The position numbers and the translations under genes were made by a program. Shown in pieces: positions 46,601 to 63,327 of a DNA stretch of 64,000 nucleotides. Positions within the stretch are counted from its first letter, which is position 1. Each line of letters begins with the position of its first letter. The DNA is from Sarcomyxa edulis. Its lineage: Eukaryota > Basidiomycota > Agaricomycetes > Agaricales > Mycenaceae. Where the stretch lies: the NCBI GenBank assembly GCA_009761415.1, contig QUOL01000009.1, forward strand, positions 558,001 to 622,000. The letters run 5' to 3'. Under the pieces are notes generated by a model, which ran no database searches, was not told the DNA's origin, and worked only from the letters and a program-made list of their open reading frames with translations.

Positions 46601-47033
46601 TGGACGTGTGATAGTCAAGATGCATTGCTTAGCTAGAATGAATTCAGAGGTCATGTCCTAACGAAAGAATGGAAGACGCACTACTAGCACCCTCCTCCTC
46701 AAGAAATTCCCATTTCAGAGCGTCTGCAGATCCAAACACGCGCTGGCAGGTCTGATGTAATCGTGCCACAGTTTGCATTCGCATACCCGGAGTTGGAAGC
46801 TTTTTAGAATTTACATCGCCAGGCGCTTCCGGTGGTGGTGATGGCTCTGGTGGGGGAGATGGCGGTGGAGGTATCAGATCTTGAACATGATAAGGAATGT
46901 TGAGGCTATCTGGTCCAGCTGATGGAGCATACAAGAACTGCTCGACAGAAAGAGATCCGAGAGATTCCAAACGCTGATTGACCTGAGTGAATGGACGATT
47001 ATCTTCATTGAGGTTCCATCCCGTAATGGCCAT
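43657..47033 (-). CDS. Protein with five tandem dsRBD-like units and a Pro/Tyr-rich linker
   Basis: A large protein, roughly 1,000 residues, from ATG 47033 (MAITGWNLNEDNRPF) to stop 43657-43659. I read five copies of a unit with the dsRBD order (helix, strands, then A-rich helix). Unit 1: ARLHQTCQRVFG, LTITRPNGSTRSY, then KNEAKAQAATTAIEMG. Unit 2: IEDCCREWRG, then EAQKICADSALEQGLLEYI. Unit 3: WLNTTIQNARGG, then ADAKAAVCLQAMSQGAGDYI. Unit 4: MRKLAAEMIFPAL, then DAKIAVACKAAKEGVLELM. Unit 5, after the linker: KVWVILGKERLELPIAF, then GRERLAKQVLGRLL. Between units 4 and 5 lies a long Pro, Tyr, Gly and Gln-rich low-complexity stretch. The usual basic KKxAK patch is weak, so RNA binding is an inference and some units may act in dimerisation. 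Confidence 0.65.
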
Positions 47034-47222
47034 GCTGGGTGGCAAAAAAAATCGAATGGAGAAATGAGGGATACCTCAGTGCACGTGAGCCTCGCGTCGA
47101 CTTATGACAACGTTAACGCCTCTTCGAGGAGGAATTGAGCAGAACCCTCCAATGGAGAAACGGCTGGAAATTGGCAAGTCGGGAAGAACGAAATTGGAAC
47201 TCGCAAAGTGGAGAGGACTTTC

Positions 47223-47246
47223 TTTTTTTTTTTTTTTTTTTTTTTT
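47223..47246 (-). repeat. A24 tail of a LINE (T24 on the plus strand)
   Basis: Twenty-four consecutive T on the plus strand, at the 3' side of the LINE fragment. This is its poly(A) tail read in reverse. Confidence 0.7.
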
Positions 47247-47423
47247 GGTGGAGCGTTTGGATAGCTGTTCAACGCCAACACAGTCGTCGTTTAGAGCCCG
47301 CTAGTGTTTGTCCGAGGGTGTAACCCTCTTCTTTAGTGACACTTAGTACCCTGAGGAAATGCATTTATGCACAGAGTGTGGGACTCTACTCAGAAATCGA
47401 TGCCGGTCACCCCCATACTTACC

Positions 47424-48539
47424 TTACCCGCACCCATCTCTGTTCTTCTTCGCTGTAATACCCACTAAAACCCCAGAAAGTTTCAACCAGTCTTCGACTG
47501 GGAGATTTTCTTCATCCAACAGCACCCCAGTCCATGTGTCAAACACATTTTGCTTCCGGAGTGCCTTGGTCTCGAACCTACGATTCGTCATTAATCGGTC
47601 GTTGTCGAGCCTTCTGTTCATCGCGTACACCCATTTGTTGTGAATCGCATCCTTTTCAAAGGGGGCGTTCTGGTTTTGAATAATACGTTCGCATCTCATC
47701 TTCCAGATCAGGTGCGCTGATTCTGATATAAGTATCCTCAGCAGCCGCTCATCTCCAGCGCGACGACTCGGCGTCGTGCCAGAAGTCTTAAACTCCAGCA
47801 ACGCACAGGCTAGGATCACGCCTAGTCCCATCTCTGGCCACTCTTCAGTCGGGTTTCGAAGTGCCCATAGTTTCTTAGCTAGTTTCCAGATTTCCGCTTG
47901 CCCCGGCGACTCACACTGAGTGAGTATATGTTCCATAGACTCTACCTCCCCTCTGCAGATCTGACACTCGCCTCTTTCCTGTAGTTCTGGGGAGTATGTT
48001 GGGCGTGCCCAGTTCGAGCCCACCATATAGGCATCATGGGCTGTCATCCAGAGGAAGTAGCGTGCCTGCCTAGAGAAGTCCTTGTGTCGGATTGCCTTCC
48101 AAATTCGAGCCTCAGTCGGCGTTCTCCCCATCGCCGCGCTTATTTCCTCCTTCGCGCGATTTATGTTGATTTCCGTCCGATGGCGTTTCCGGAAGTCAGC
48201 GACTAGTTTTCGCTCTCTCACTGCCTTGTATGCTATGGACTGCGTCATCGCCGCTAGTTTCGCACCGGACAGGCGTACTTGTTCAGGGATATCCAGGTTG
48301 ACCACATTGGGGGGAATTTTATCCGCTCCTCTGTCCGCCTGCACATTCGCACCCTTATTACGTACATGGCCATCTTTCCCTGTTGTCCATGACAGCCTCG
48401 TCGCCGTTCGTCGCAGCCGAAGTCCAGCAATTACAGACCTTAAGACCTCTTTATTTGGTACTCCTATGAAGCCCTGATCCTCAAGGTCTTTCTTTATTGA
48501 CGCATTGTTATATTCAGAGGTCGATCGTCGATCCTCCAA
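47424..48539 (-). pseudogene. LINE ORF2 C-terminal fragment, RNase H end plus zinc knuckle
   Basis: About 371 open codons with no frame breaks. RNase H half: TSEYNNASIKKDLEDQGFIG, then IAGLRLRRTATRLSW and ANVQADRGAD, which match the region around the third catalytic Asp and the downstream helix in fungal LINE RNase H. The first two catalytic residues are absent. It ends with a WLKLSGVLVGITAKK tail. The frame is still open, suggesting a fairly recent insertion, but it has no ATG of its own and no polymerase, so it is counted as a fragment. Confidence 0.7.
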
Positions 48540-48668
48540 ATTTCAATCTATCATTATGTCGATGAAATACATCAACAGATCGAATAGCAAGCAGATGTCA
48601 ATCTTGTTCTGTTCACTGTAGCAGGGCATAGTCTGGGTGGTTGCGCTACAGCCCATAGTATGTTTGAC

Positions 48669-50153
48669 CTACAGACTCTTAGGCCTTGGGCAAACTGGGC
48701 TGTCGACAAACAGTTGCTCCTGCAATCCAGGTATATACCTATCACCGGGAATGGTTTCAGATTCCACCGCGAGCTCTCGAACCTCTGCAATCTCCTCGGG
48801 AGTGAGTTTGACATCGCCAGCACCAATGTTTTCCTCCAAATACTAATCAGAGGTTCATGGTCAATCACCAAACTTGATCACCGTGATATTGAACGCACTT
48901 TGATCTTCTTCGTCCCAGGAATGACGACGAAATCGTTTCCTTGAGCAAGAATCCAAGCAAGAGTAACCTGACCTGCAGTAGCGTGATGTTTGACTCCAAT
49001 CGTCTTGATACGATCGACGATCTCGAGGATCTTGGGAAAGTTTTCTTTCGAGAATCTGTTGAAAAAAGGCTTATTTTATGCTCAGTCCTGGCCGACGAAA
49101 ATCGCACACTCACTTCGGAAGCATCCTCCTGAAATCCGTGGCTTCAAAATCGTCCGGAGATCTCTATCCAACCGTCGAATCATTAGAATTTGCTACTGAA
49201 AAGAGAGGAACTCTACACTCACGTATCGGCCAGTGAGGATCCCTCTGCCCAAAGGGGAATACGCGACGATCGTGACGCCTAATTCCCTTGCAGTTCTCAA
49301 AAGGTCAATCTTCGGATCCTCGATGTCAAGCACAAACGGGGAATATTCGACTTGAATAGCTGAGATGGGATGGACAGCGTGTGCGCGGCGAAGAGCCTTG
49401 GCAGAACATTCTGAAAGCCCAAGATACTTGACCTTTCCTGCTCTTAATGAGCACAACTCGTCAGCAACGATGGAAAGTAGTTAGATTGGGTAATCCACGT
49501 ACTTGACCAATTCAGCCATCGCTCCAACAGTGATCTGTAGAAATTTGTTGGCGATGTCAAACGACTTGACAGAGTTATATTGAGTTTTGCGCCTACCTCA
49601 ATCGGAGTCTTTGGAGAAACCCTTTGAAAAGGAATGCGGTTTTCAGAGCCTAATACTAGCTCGAAGATAGACGCGAATACCTATGAAGATAATAGAGATC
49701 CACCGTCTCAACCCCAAGCCTTTCTACAGATGCCGCGAAACTTGTCTTGACATCCTCAGCAGTTCCATCTGATAGCTCGAAACCATTCGGTCCAAATCCA
49801 AACTTTGTCGCAAGAAAGATGTCATTCCTCTTCCCCGTCTTTTTGAACCTGACAATTGCAACGATCGACAAAGCGGTCAAACAACAAGATTGAGAGATAC
49901 TTGCCATTTCCCCAGGAGCTCTTCCGAGTCACCATAGATATTGGCAGTGTCCCAGTGGGTACATCCTCTAGCGTACGCGGCATCCAAGACCTGTGGCAAT
50001 CAGCATGAAGGGGATAAACGATGGAATGTCGATAACGCGACCAACCTTGAGACGCTCCTCGTCCGATTCGATGGATCCATAGCCAATGGAGATGCCCATC
50101 AAACCAAAACCAACAAGGGGTACGGAAGTGTTTCCGATCTTTCTTGATGACAT
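48669..50153 (-). CDS. Aldo/keto reductase
   Basis: NADPH-dependent aldo/keto reductase of the AKR superfamily that reduces carbonyls to alcohols. ATG 50153 opens [20 protein letters not shown]. The catalytic tetrad is present in order: DAAYARG (Asp), NIYGDSEE (Tyr), LATKFGFGP (Lys) and DLYYLHR (His). Downstream come [15 protein letters not shown] and [17 protein letters not shown], which frame the cofactor site, then [16 protein letters not shown]. The last exon reads [19 protein letters not shown] and ends at stop 48669. About six introns split the gene. The NADPH-binding loop resembles the plant- and fungus-type AKR13 group, an inference from the overall look. Confidence 0.85.
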
Positions 50154-50738
50154 TGTGTGCAATGGGGATTGGGGTCAATGCTTGAGATGGTAGTGGTGAT
50201 AGGTCTTCAAACAGCCCGATGGCCCGAAACATACACACATAGTCTCCGCTTCTGCATGGCGGCGCGACGCGCGTCCCTCGCCGAATCGTCACATGTGCTA
50301 CTTGATTCTGGGTGAGGCGTAGCGTTATTTGAACGCGTCTCTTTGTCAAGATCTAGATGATGTCGGAGTCGCACCACAGATCGACATTCTTGTCCTCGCG
50401 GGCTCGACTACGTTGATTCAGCATCTCGGGGTTGGCGCGCGCTAGTGATTTCGAGTCGAGGGAGTATGTACTGGTGTCGGTTGATCCTGCAATATGAATG
50501 GACATCTGCCCTAGTGTAGGTACTCAAAAACAGCAGTTCTAGTCAGTATTCTCTTTAGCAGATACCAAAAGAGATGTTTTGATGCTGAAACGTCCTCCCT
50601 GGACGGTCTATCGTTTGTTTTGCTGTCGAGAGTGAGACTGAGGCTTTATTGGTGGCTGTGCTTCTGTCTGGAAGACATCTCGGTACCGACAGCCATGGCA
50701 AAGTTCGAGCTTTTCTTTCAGTTCTTGATTTGCCCACC
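50154..50738. other. Divergent intergenic region with repeat copy A
   Basis: Promoters of the aldo/keto reductase and the F-box-like gene. Contains the A copy (50362-50467) of a diverged direct repeat whose B copy lies upstream of AUR1. Confidence 0.5.
50362..50467 (+). repeat. Diverged direct repeat, copy A
   Basis: Blocks in common with 53140-53271, in the same order: GTCGGA-TCGCACC, AGATCGACATTYTTGT, CCTCGCGRGCTCGACTAC, ATCTYGGRGTTGG and CGAGGGAGTAT. Copy B has an extra block of about 27 bp after the second segment. Confidence 0.6.
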
Positions 50739-52627
50739 ATGGACCTCGACGTCAAAGGATTCGCATCGTTAGACGACGATGCTCTAATGCATGTCTTGGA
50801 GACGACATTTATGGCGGATGTTGAGAACATAGCCAAGGCAAGAGGTCTTAGATACTTGGACACGAACCTCAATAGTTGACGCTTTGTTCAGACGTGTATC
50901 CGATTGCACCTTCTTTGCCGACAGATTCGCTCGGTATACCTCTCTGAGCTGCAGAAACTGGGTCTCAGGTATCACAGACCCTCTGCCCCATGCGATATCA
51001 CCTTTGGGCAAGCTTTGGCTCGACTTCGGGAAAAGGAGCGCAGATGGCGTCTGCTATCTCCACGATCAACATCTTCTCCCTTCAATGCTATTATGGATTT
51101 GGCTGTCCCCATATTTCTCTCCACGGATCATGTCCTCTATATGTACAGGGAATCACCATTTGTCGAAACCACGATCAAGTCCTTCAATCCGAGACACACA
51201 AAACACTTGTTCACTTTCAAATCTTTAGAAGATCCTATCAACCTTTGGGCCTTGGATCGTCTTCAGAACCTTCTTGTTATATTCCAGACCGCTGATATAA
51301 CCGGGTGAGTGCGGTGGTGACAACAGCTTATTTGTTCATTCATTCTGTCTCCAGTACTACCGAGGGATTCCGACTAATCAGAGGCGATTCCTATATTCGT
51401 ATACTGTCTGCCAATACGCTCTCAAATCATGCTCTTGCAGCCTCATCTCTCGTACCGTTGAGATATGATGCTAGCATGCTGTCACTCCCCAAGATCTTCG
51501 GTCGCTGGTGTGGATTCTCTCTCCGAGATAACTTCACGAATGACACAACTTTTGCGATACTCGACTGGCAATCCTCAGGATCCTTCTCATTTATGGTACG
51601 ATTCTCTTAGCAGCTTCTCTCGCAAGTTGTATTGAAGTTTTTTTGTAGCACAACTTTCCTCCGACCGGCATACTAGATTTTGTCTTTCTGAGTGAGACGC
51701 TGGTCCTTCTTGTCAGGGATTCCGGACAAAACGTTATCTCTCTGTGTGTGTACCGAGTGTACATTACCAACAAACCCAATGACACCCCGACAGCCACACT
51801 TCTTGCGACCCTTAGCCTGCCTGCAATGTGCTCCGAGGCGCCGCAGTCGTGCTCGATAAAACCCTTATGTTTTCAACCTAGCACTGCTATCATCGGAACT
51901 CCTGGCTCGTACGAGTTGCCTGTGATTTATGGTGGTGTCTTCACCATAAACCTCAATTACCTTCACGCGAATAGATACTTGACCATCGTGATAGATCTGG
52001 GTCGACTTCTAGCCTATGTTTCGCGTATTCCTGGGCCTTCCGATGTTACAGTGCCCTGGAGAGAATGGGCTACACCGATCTCGCGCGTTTTCTTAGAACC
52101 ATGCCGCTGTGTAACGCGGCCATTCTCAGACGTCGTCGGCTACAGACTTGCGTTTACAGAGTTGCATGATGAAAACCCAGAAGATTCCTTTTACAAAGTC
52201 GGGGTCATGGATTTCAACCCTGAGACCGTTGCTTGGGCTGTCGCTGAGCAGAGTCAAGGCGAAGGCGGGTCTCTTCCATTGACGAGCTCGGTCCAGACTC
52301 AATCTGACTTGTACCTTCCGGATGGCTTTTTCACTGAACCTTGCGAAAGTTCGCTTTCGTATCACAGGTGTGTGCTGGATGAATTTCGACCCTACCGGGA
52401 TCTCTGCGTGGATATGACCCAGGACCAGATGGTTGTTTCGGCAAGTTTTTTCCTTCGCTGTCTTTTTCTATCTGACCTCAGCAATGCGAACAACATGAAT
52501 CAGGCACCAGATCCTCTTTACACGGTCAGTAAGGCGTCTTACAAATGCCCTCTTATGTATTGATGTACTTCTGTACTCTCAGAACGGTAGCCATCGCGTC
52601 ATTTATACCTTCATGGAATCGTTCTGA
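50739..52627 (+). CDS. F-box-like protein
   Basis: The start ACCATGG at 50739 opens MDLDVKGFASLDDDALMHVL. Exon 1 (50739-50837) ends ...ENIAK and must join TCIRLHLLCRQIRSVYL. This needs the intron 50838-50891 to have a GC donor (AAG|GCAAGA, the standard GC-AG form). The joined N-terminus follows the F-box pattern (short LxxDALMxVL helix, then ENIAKTCIRLHLL). A long beta-rich region of unknown type follows (SYIRILSANTLS, FAILDWQSSGSFSFM, HNFPPTGILDFVFLSE). A final exon (NGSHRVIYTFMESF) is reached over the intron 52525-52582, ending at 52625-52627. The role as an SCF receptor is inferred from the N-terminus only. Confidence 0.65.
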
Positions 52628-53377
52628 CTCGTCGCCTTTTGGTCACCTTTCCCTGAGGCCCGAGTAGGTCAACCCAGTCAAATAACGCGTCTTTGTTGGA
52701 ATACGGCGGAGATTATCTTACCATATTTCAGATGTCGCGACCAGCAGAACTTGACTCTCTCTGTCTGTCTCTAAATAGTAGTTCTTCCAAAATGTGCCAA
52801 ACTCCGAGAGGCCGGCGTCTATGAAGATCACAAGTCATTCTCAATTCGTAGCTTCGAGATAAAAGATTTGTTGAGGAACTGGAGAGACTCGCCATAGATA
52901 TAGGAAGGAAACTTCGAATTCCTCATTGGATCCATAAGATTAATGAGCGGTTTTGCAAATTGAACTTGAAAACTTCGACTTGGCCTCAACTGTCCATGTC
53001 AACCGTTCGGAACTCTTCCTAGAGTCGTTGAGGCGTCGATTTCACGCAACTAGGATCGTCTAGGCATTTTCTGGTGATTTTAGGAGGTTTGGTAGGAATG
53101 GTGATGGCTGATTCAGACGAAAATTGACGGTCGGAGGCCGTCGGATTCGCACCCAAGATCGACATTTTTGTTCAGCCGCTCTTGCTTCCGCCCACCACCT
53201 CGCGAGCTCGACTACCTTTCTTCATCTTGGAGTTGGTCTACTCAACGAGTGCCAGTAACTCGAGGGAGTATTGTCAGCTATCGTCTGGACTATTCTACTC
53301 ACGGTGCGTCCCCAAGTCGACCGACTTACAAGCTTTTGACATTTTACCTCATGTTGACCGAACAACGTCGAACACAG
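52628..53377. other. Intergenic, AUR1 upstream region with repeat copy B
   Basis: Holds repeat copy B (53140-53271), which ends about 107 nt before the AUR1 ATG and so probably covers its promoter or leader. No separate gene seen. Confidence 0.5.
53140..53271 (+). repeat. Diverged direct repeat, copy B
   Basis: Partner of 50362-50467, in the same orientation and 2.8 kb apart. It lies in the presumed leader of AUR1. Confidence 0.6.
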
Positions 53378-54802
53378 ATGGCTAATCTCTCATTCAACCC
53401 ACGAGTAACGATATCTCGGACGGGACGTACCATCTTGCAAGCTTTCCTCGCCGCATTCGCACGCCTCGACAAGTCCTTCAACCCGAAGGACACCTTCCAA
53501 CGCCTGAGGAAACACACTTTCACGTTCTCTGACTCCATCTATATATTCCATGTCCTTCTCGCCTCCTTCTGGTTGACTATCATGAAGCAACCAATCTTCA
53601 TAAAGCTCGGTATTCCCGTGTTGTACACGATATCAATCATCATACCCTTCACTTCGCAATTTTTCCTTCCTGCCACCCCTGTACTAGCCTGGGTCCTGAC
53701 ATTCTTCACATCGAGATTCATTCCTCCAAACTACAGACCCAACATCTCCGTATCTCTACTCCCAACCCTCGAATCCGTACTATACGGCGCTAACATCTCC
53801 GACATCCTCACACGTTTCACGCACCCAGTTCTCGACATCCTCGCTTGGTTACCTTATGGCGTCGTCCACTTCGTATTCCCCTTCTTCGTAGCCGCGTTCC
53901 TCTGGCTATTCCGGTCAAAACCAACTCTCCACCTCTGGGCCCGCACATTCGGCTACATGAACCTCATCGGTGTCTTCACTCAAATCCTCTTTCCATGCGC
54001 CCCTCCATGGTACGAGCTGATCCATGGGTTGACACCAGCGGACTATTCCATGAAAGGTTCGCCTGGTGGTCTCGCACGCATTGACGCGTTGTTCCACTCC
54101 AACGGATACACGACCACGTTCTCCAACTCGCCAGTCATATTCGGTGCATTCCCTTCTCTACACGCCGGCTGTGCTACGCTCGAGGCGTTGTTTATATCTC
54201 ACTTTTTCCCGCAGGCGACGCGGTACATATGGACTTATGCAGGGATATTGTATTGGGCTACGATGTACCTCACGCATCACTACCTCATTGATGTGGTGGG
54301 TGGAGCTTGTCTCGCCGTCGCCTCTTTCTACTTGTTCCTTCCGGATGAGTTGAGAGGTCCAGGTGCTACGGCTCCTCCGGGTGGACCGCTGCAACGTCTT
54401 CCGGGAGCCCAGCGATCGAAGTACGATATTTACGACCTAGAGGCGCCGCCACGCGTACGAGGAAGTGGGAATGGAGGGAGGAGCATGATGTCGGATGTGA
54501 CTGATTTCGATCTGAGTGATACGACTTCGGACGAGGAAGAGGATATTACTTATAGATCTCCGGTGACGGGGATGACGCCGACGTCTGCGATGCCGTTTAT
54601 CGTGCCAAAAGTGGGTAGGAAGGGTGGCATTGGACAGCAGGCGAGGAAGAGTCATCGGCATACGGCGAGTATCGCTAGTTTGATCAGAGGAGATGAGAGG
54701 GGTGCGGATGATGGTTGGAGGAGTCCTGTTGCAGGTTCTGGATTCGTGTTTCCACCTACGCCTACCAAGGGGGAGCGTGGGCCGCCGACGCCAACTAGGT
54801 AG
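53378..54802 (+). CDS. AUR1: Inositol phosphorylceramide synthase catalytic subunit (Aur1 type)
   Basis: Transfers phosphoinositol from phosphatidylinositol to ceramide in the Golgi, making inositol phosphorylceramide. It is the classic target of the antifungal aureobasidin A in yeasts. A single exon of about 474 residues. The start is set at MANLSFNPRV (53378); an in-frame ATG 27 nt upstream is possible. The N-terminal region lines up with yeast Aur1, including FFTSRFIPPNYRPNI, LPTLESVLYGANISDIL and LDILAWLPYGVVHF. PAP2-type motifs are present: FGYMNLIGVF, then VIFGAFPSLHAGCA with the first catalytic His, then YLTHHYLIDVVGG with the second His and Asp. At least six membrane helices are evident. 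A charged C-terminal tail with Asp/Ser clusters replaces the shorter yeast tail. Confidence 0.9.
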   Translation: MANLSFNPRVTISRTGRTILQAFLAAFARLDKSFNPKDTFQRLRKHTFTFSDSIYIFHVLLASFWLTIMKQPIFIKLGIPVLYTISIIIPFTSQFFLPATPVLAWVLTFFTSRFIPPNYRPNISVSLLPTLESVLYGANISDILTRFTHPVLDILAWLPYGVVHFVFPFFVAAFLWLFRSKPTLHLWARTFGYMNLIGVFTQILFPCAPPWYELIHGLTPADYSMKGSPGGLARIDALFHSNGYTTTFSNSPVIFGAFPSLHAGCATLEALFISHFFPQATRYIWTYAGILYWATMYLTHHYLIDVVGGACLAVASFYLFLPDELRGPGATAPPGGPLQRLPGAQRSKYDIYDLEAPPRVRGSGNGGRSMMSDVTDFDLSDTTSDEEEDITYRSPVTGMTPTSAMPFIVPKVGRKGGIGQQARKSHRHTASIASLIRGDERGADDGWRSPVAGSGFVFPPTPTKGERGPPTPTR

Positions 54803-55067
54803 ATGTTTGGGGTGTCGGTAGGGTGCTATGTCTTGGGTTACTGCTTATTATATATTCTGGTATTTCGGAACTGCTTTACCACTCTTATACTCAAGGTGTG
54901 CTGCTTGAATGTTGGGTACCATCGACAAATGTCCAGACGCGTTTGGATTTCTATTTCATTTTTCTTGATCGACAGCCGGGTCCGACTTTGTCCTGCTGAG
55001 CCCACTTCTCTGACACAAACGAGCATCTCTAAGACCTTGATTCATCTCAGCACCCTCAATTTCGACC

Positions 55068-56129
55068 ATGTCCCGTTCGAAATTCCCTTGGGACCACCTG
55101 AAAGCGGAGACTTTGAGGACGATGTGCCAGGATTTGGGAGCTGCCCCCATAGTCGCGCAAAAAAAGAGTGAAATGGAGACATTCATGAAGATGGCCGAAA
55201 AGCAAGGATGTATGTCGAGACTTGATGGTCTTTCTTGTATATCCTGACTCTAGCTCTCACAGTGGATGCTACCCTAAGAGAATACACAGACAGGAAAAAC
55301 GGAGGGAGTTATAGCACTACTACGAGCCCAACACGGGTTTCCAAACGCAAACAGGCTGAGAGGGATGCACAAGTTCAAGAAGAACAGGCGGTCCATCGTC
55401 CACCGAAACGAACAAGGAGATCAGATCCTGGCCCTGGCCCTTCGACTGCCAGCCCCCGTCGCACGTCGCGAGTGCCAATACCCACGACTCGTATCCTTGC
55501 GGCTACTATGCAGGAAGACGTCAAACCCAAGCGCAAGCCTCGATTGCGGCGTAAATCATCTTCCAGATCCAAACGCCAGAGCCCTGTTAAGCCCAGGAGT
55601 TCGAATGCGAACGGAAACAGGCAGATATTCGATGGTGTGGAAATTCTTGTGAGGACGAGACCTACGTCTGCGCGGGAGGAAGTGAAGGGCAAAGGGAAAC
55701 AAGATGAAGTGGGTGAAGTGGGTGAAGGTAATGGAGAGCCTTCTGGCGAGGTAAATGAGGATGGGGAAGAGAAAGAGCGAAATGCTGATGAAACTCGTGA
55801 ATATTCGATGGATAGCGGATCCAATAAAGGTGCCCATCGGATTGCAACTCGCAAGCGTATCCGTGGGGCGTCGTAACTAATTGTTCAATTGTTTGGATTG
55901 ATAGAGAATGAAGGTCCTTCGGCTGTGGGCCAAGTGTTAGAGCAAGAGAATGCCACAACGAATGGTGAGTCAAGCTTCGAAGTCAAGCAGTTGCTTTCCG
56001 TGTCGCCATATCAAAATGTGTGCTCAATTGTGTATTTCGGTAGACGGCGATACCATCGAGAACAATACGATTCCTCCGGTAAATGAAGAACACGACCTTG
56101 ATGCCGAAGGTAGTGTTGAGCCCTCGTAG
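55068..56129 (+). CDS. SAP-like, basic nuclear-type protein
   Basis: Exons read: 55068-55209 (MSRSKFPWDHLKAETLRTMC), an intron 55210-55262, a long middle exon to about 55855, a short exon after a TAG acceptor near 55911 (ENEGPSAVGQVLEQENATTN), and a last exon from the TAG at about 56042 (DGDTIENNTIPPVNEEHDL) to stop 56127-56129. The first 45 residues have the helix-turn-helix look of a SAP motif (KAETLRTMCQDLGAA, KSEMETFMKMAEKQG). The middle is Pro/Arg/Lys rich (PPKRTRRSDP, KPKRKPRLRRKSS), suggesting nucleic acid binding in the nucleus. The donor of the third intron is one of two close candidates. Function is an inference. Confidence 0.6.
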
Positions 56130-56727
56130 ACGAGTGCTGTGCATGGCTCTGAGTGGGATCATTGGCAACGACCAACACCTCAAGGTCTTCGTATGATCAC
56201 ATCCCTTTCCATCAGTCACTCATCGATTCAGCGGAAGGACTCCTCATCATCAACAACTACTAGTAACAACAACGGCATCGTCAAAATGGCATCGTAATTA
56301 TTCTATCCATAAATTGAATGCTATCATTGTATTAATCATATGCATGTCGTACTGAAATCTCGAGACTACCGATATCCATATGTTTTTCTTGGGTCCGTGT
56401 GACTTGTGGACACCTATGGGCGCTTATTGCGATTTACTATACACGTTTGATTTGACAAAGCGTTGTTTGGGAATCAGGTTGGCGCCAAACCTCTACGCTC
56501 AATATCCGTCCGCGGGTGTCATCCGCAAGACATCCGTGGTTTGTCCGTGGTATTTTCTGTTTTGTGACCATGAATCATCGTCGATGCCTCATCTTGCACA
56601 CGGATGTCTCCCGTTTCCCAGGCTACGCATCGAATAAATACCTCGTAGCAGACACGGGGATACAAGTATGCCCTTTGGCGTTGTCCCCTCTGACTACTAA
56701 TTCTATCAACCTCATCCCGAATTCTGG
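56130..56727. other. Intergenic, promoter of the ABC transporter
   Basis: Open frames (for example 56380-56637) do not look like protein. The 56516-56836 frame is an out-of-register shadow of the first ABC transporter exon. No repeat seen. Confidence 0.4.
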
Positions 56728-62981
<6,254 letters not shown>

Positions 62982-63327
62982 CTATCACTCTGCATACTAG
63001 TAGAGTGGTGAAGCGAGGCGACAAATTTATTGGTGGTCTAATAGGAGTTCATCACTCATCATAATGATATATACCCTGAATAACCTCGTCGATGATCGAA
63101 CTTGGTCCTTCCTTGCTAACAGTTGCTAACTTGGTTGCAAGCTGTTGCAAGTCGTTAACTTATGTGACCAATGCGTGACATTTCAACGTGATCGTGACTG
63201 ACGCGTCCTTTCCGACTTCAAACTTTCTTTTTTCTTGAGTACATTTGGAGTACGTTCTGTTTCCATCCATCTAGCTTATCATACTAGTCTGCGACATCTC
63301 AGCGAACATTGGGCGATCGTCTTCGAG
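62982..63327. other. Intergenic
   Basis: Nothing recognised apart from a TTGCTAACTTG-type short repetition around 63115-63160. Confidence 0.4.

Larger units (their letters stand above)
47223..48539 (-). mobile_element. 5'-truncated LINE (non-LTR) retrotransposon
   Basis: The frame 47424-48539 carries the end of a LINE ORF2: the back half of an RNase H domain, then a zinc-knuckle segment (CQICRGEVESMEHILTQC), then a C-terminal helix-rich part. No endonuclease or reverse transcriptase domain is present, so the copy is truncated at its 5' side. A 177-bp 3' UTR and a 24-nt poly(A) follow. The 5' edge is set at the open frame start but could extend toward about 48620. I could not find a clear target-site duplication. 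It lies between the aldo/keto reductase stop and the dsRBD-repeat gene start. Confidence 0.75.

Noticed and set aside
47223..47246. T24 run as a transcription terminator or simple microsatellite
   Set aside because: It sits exactly at the 3' side of a LINE fragment on the opposite strand, so a poly(A) tail explains it better.
55375..55854. Minus-strand frame of 159 codons
   Set aside because: Antisense shadow of the basic exon of the SAP-like gene; Ser/Pro/Leu rich with no motif.
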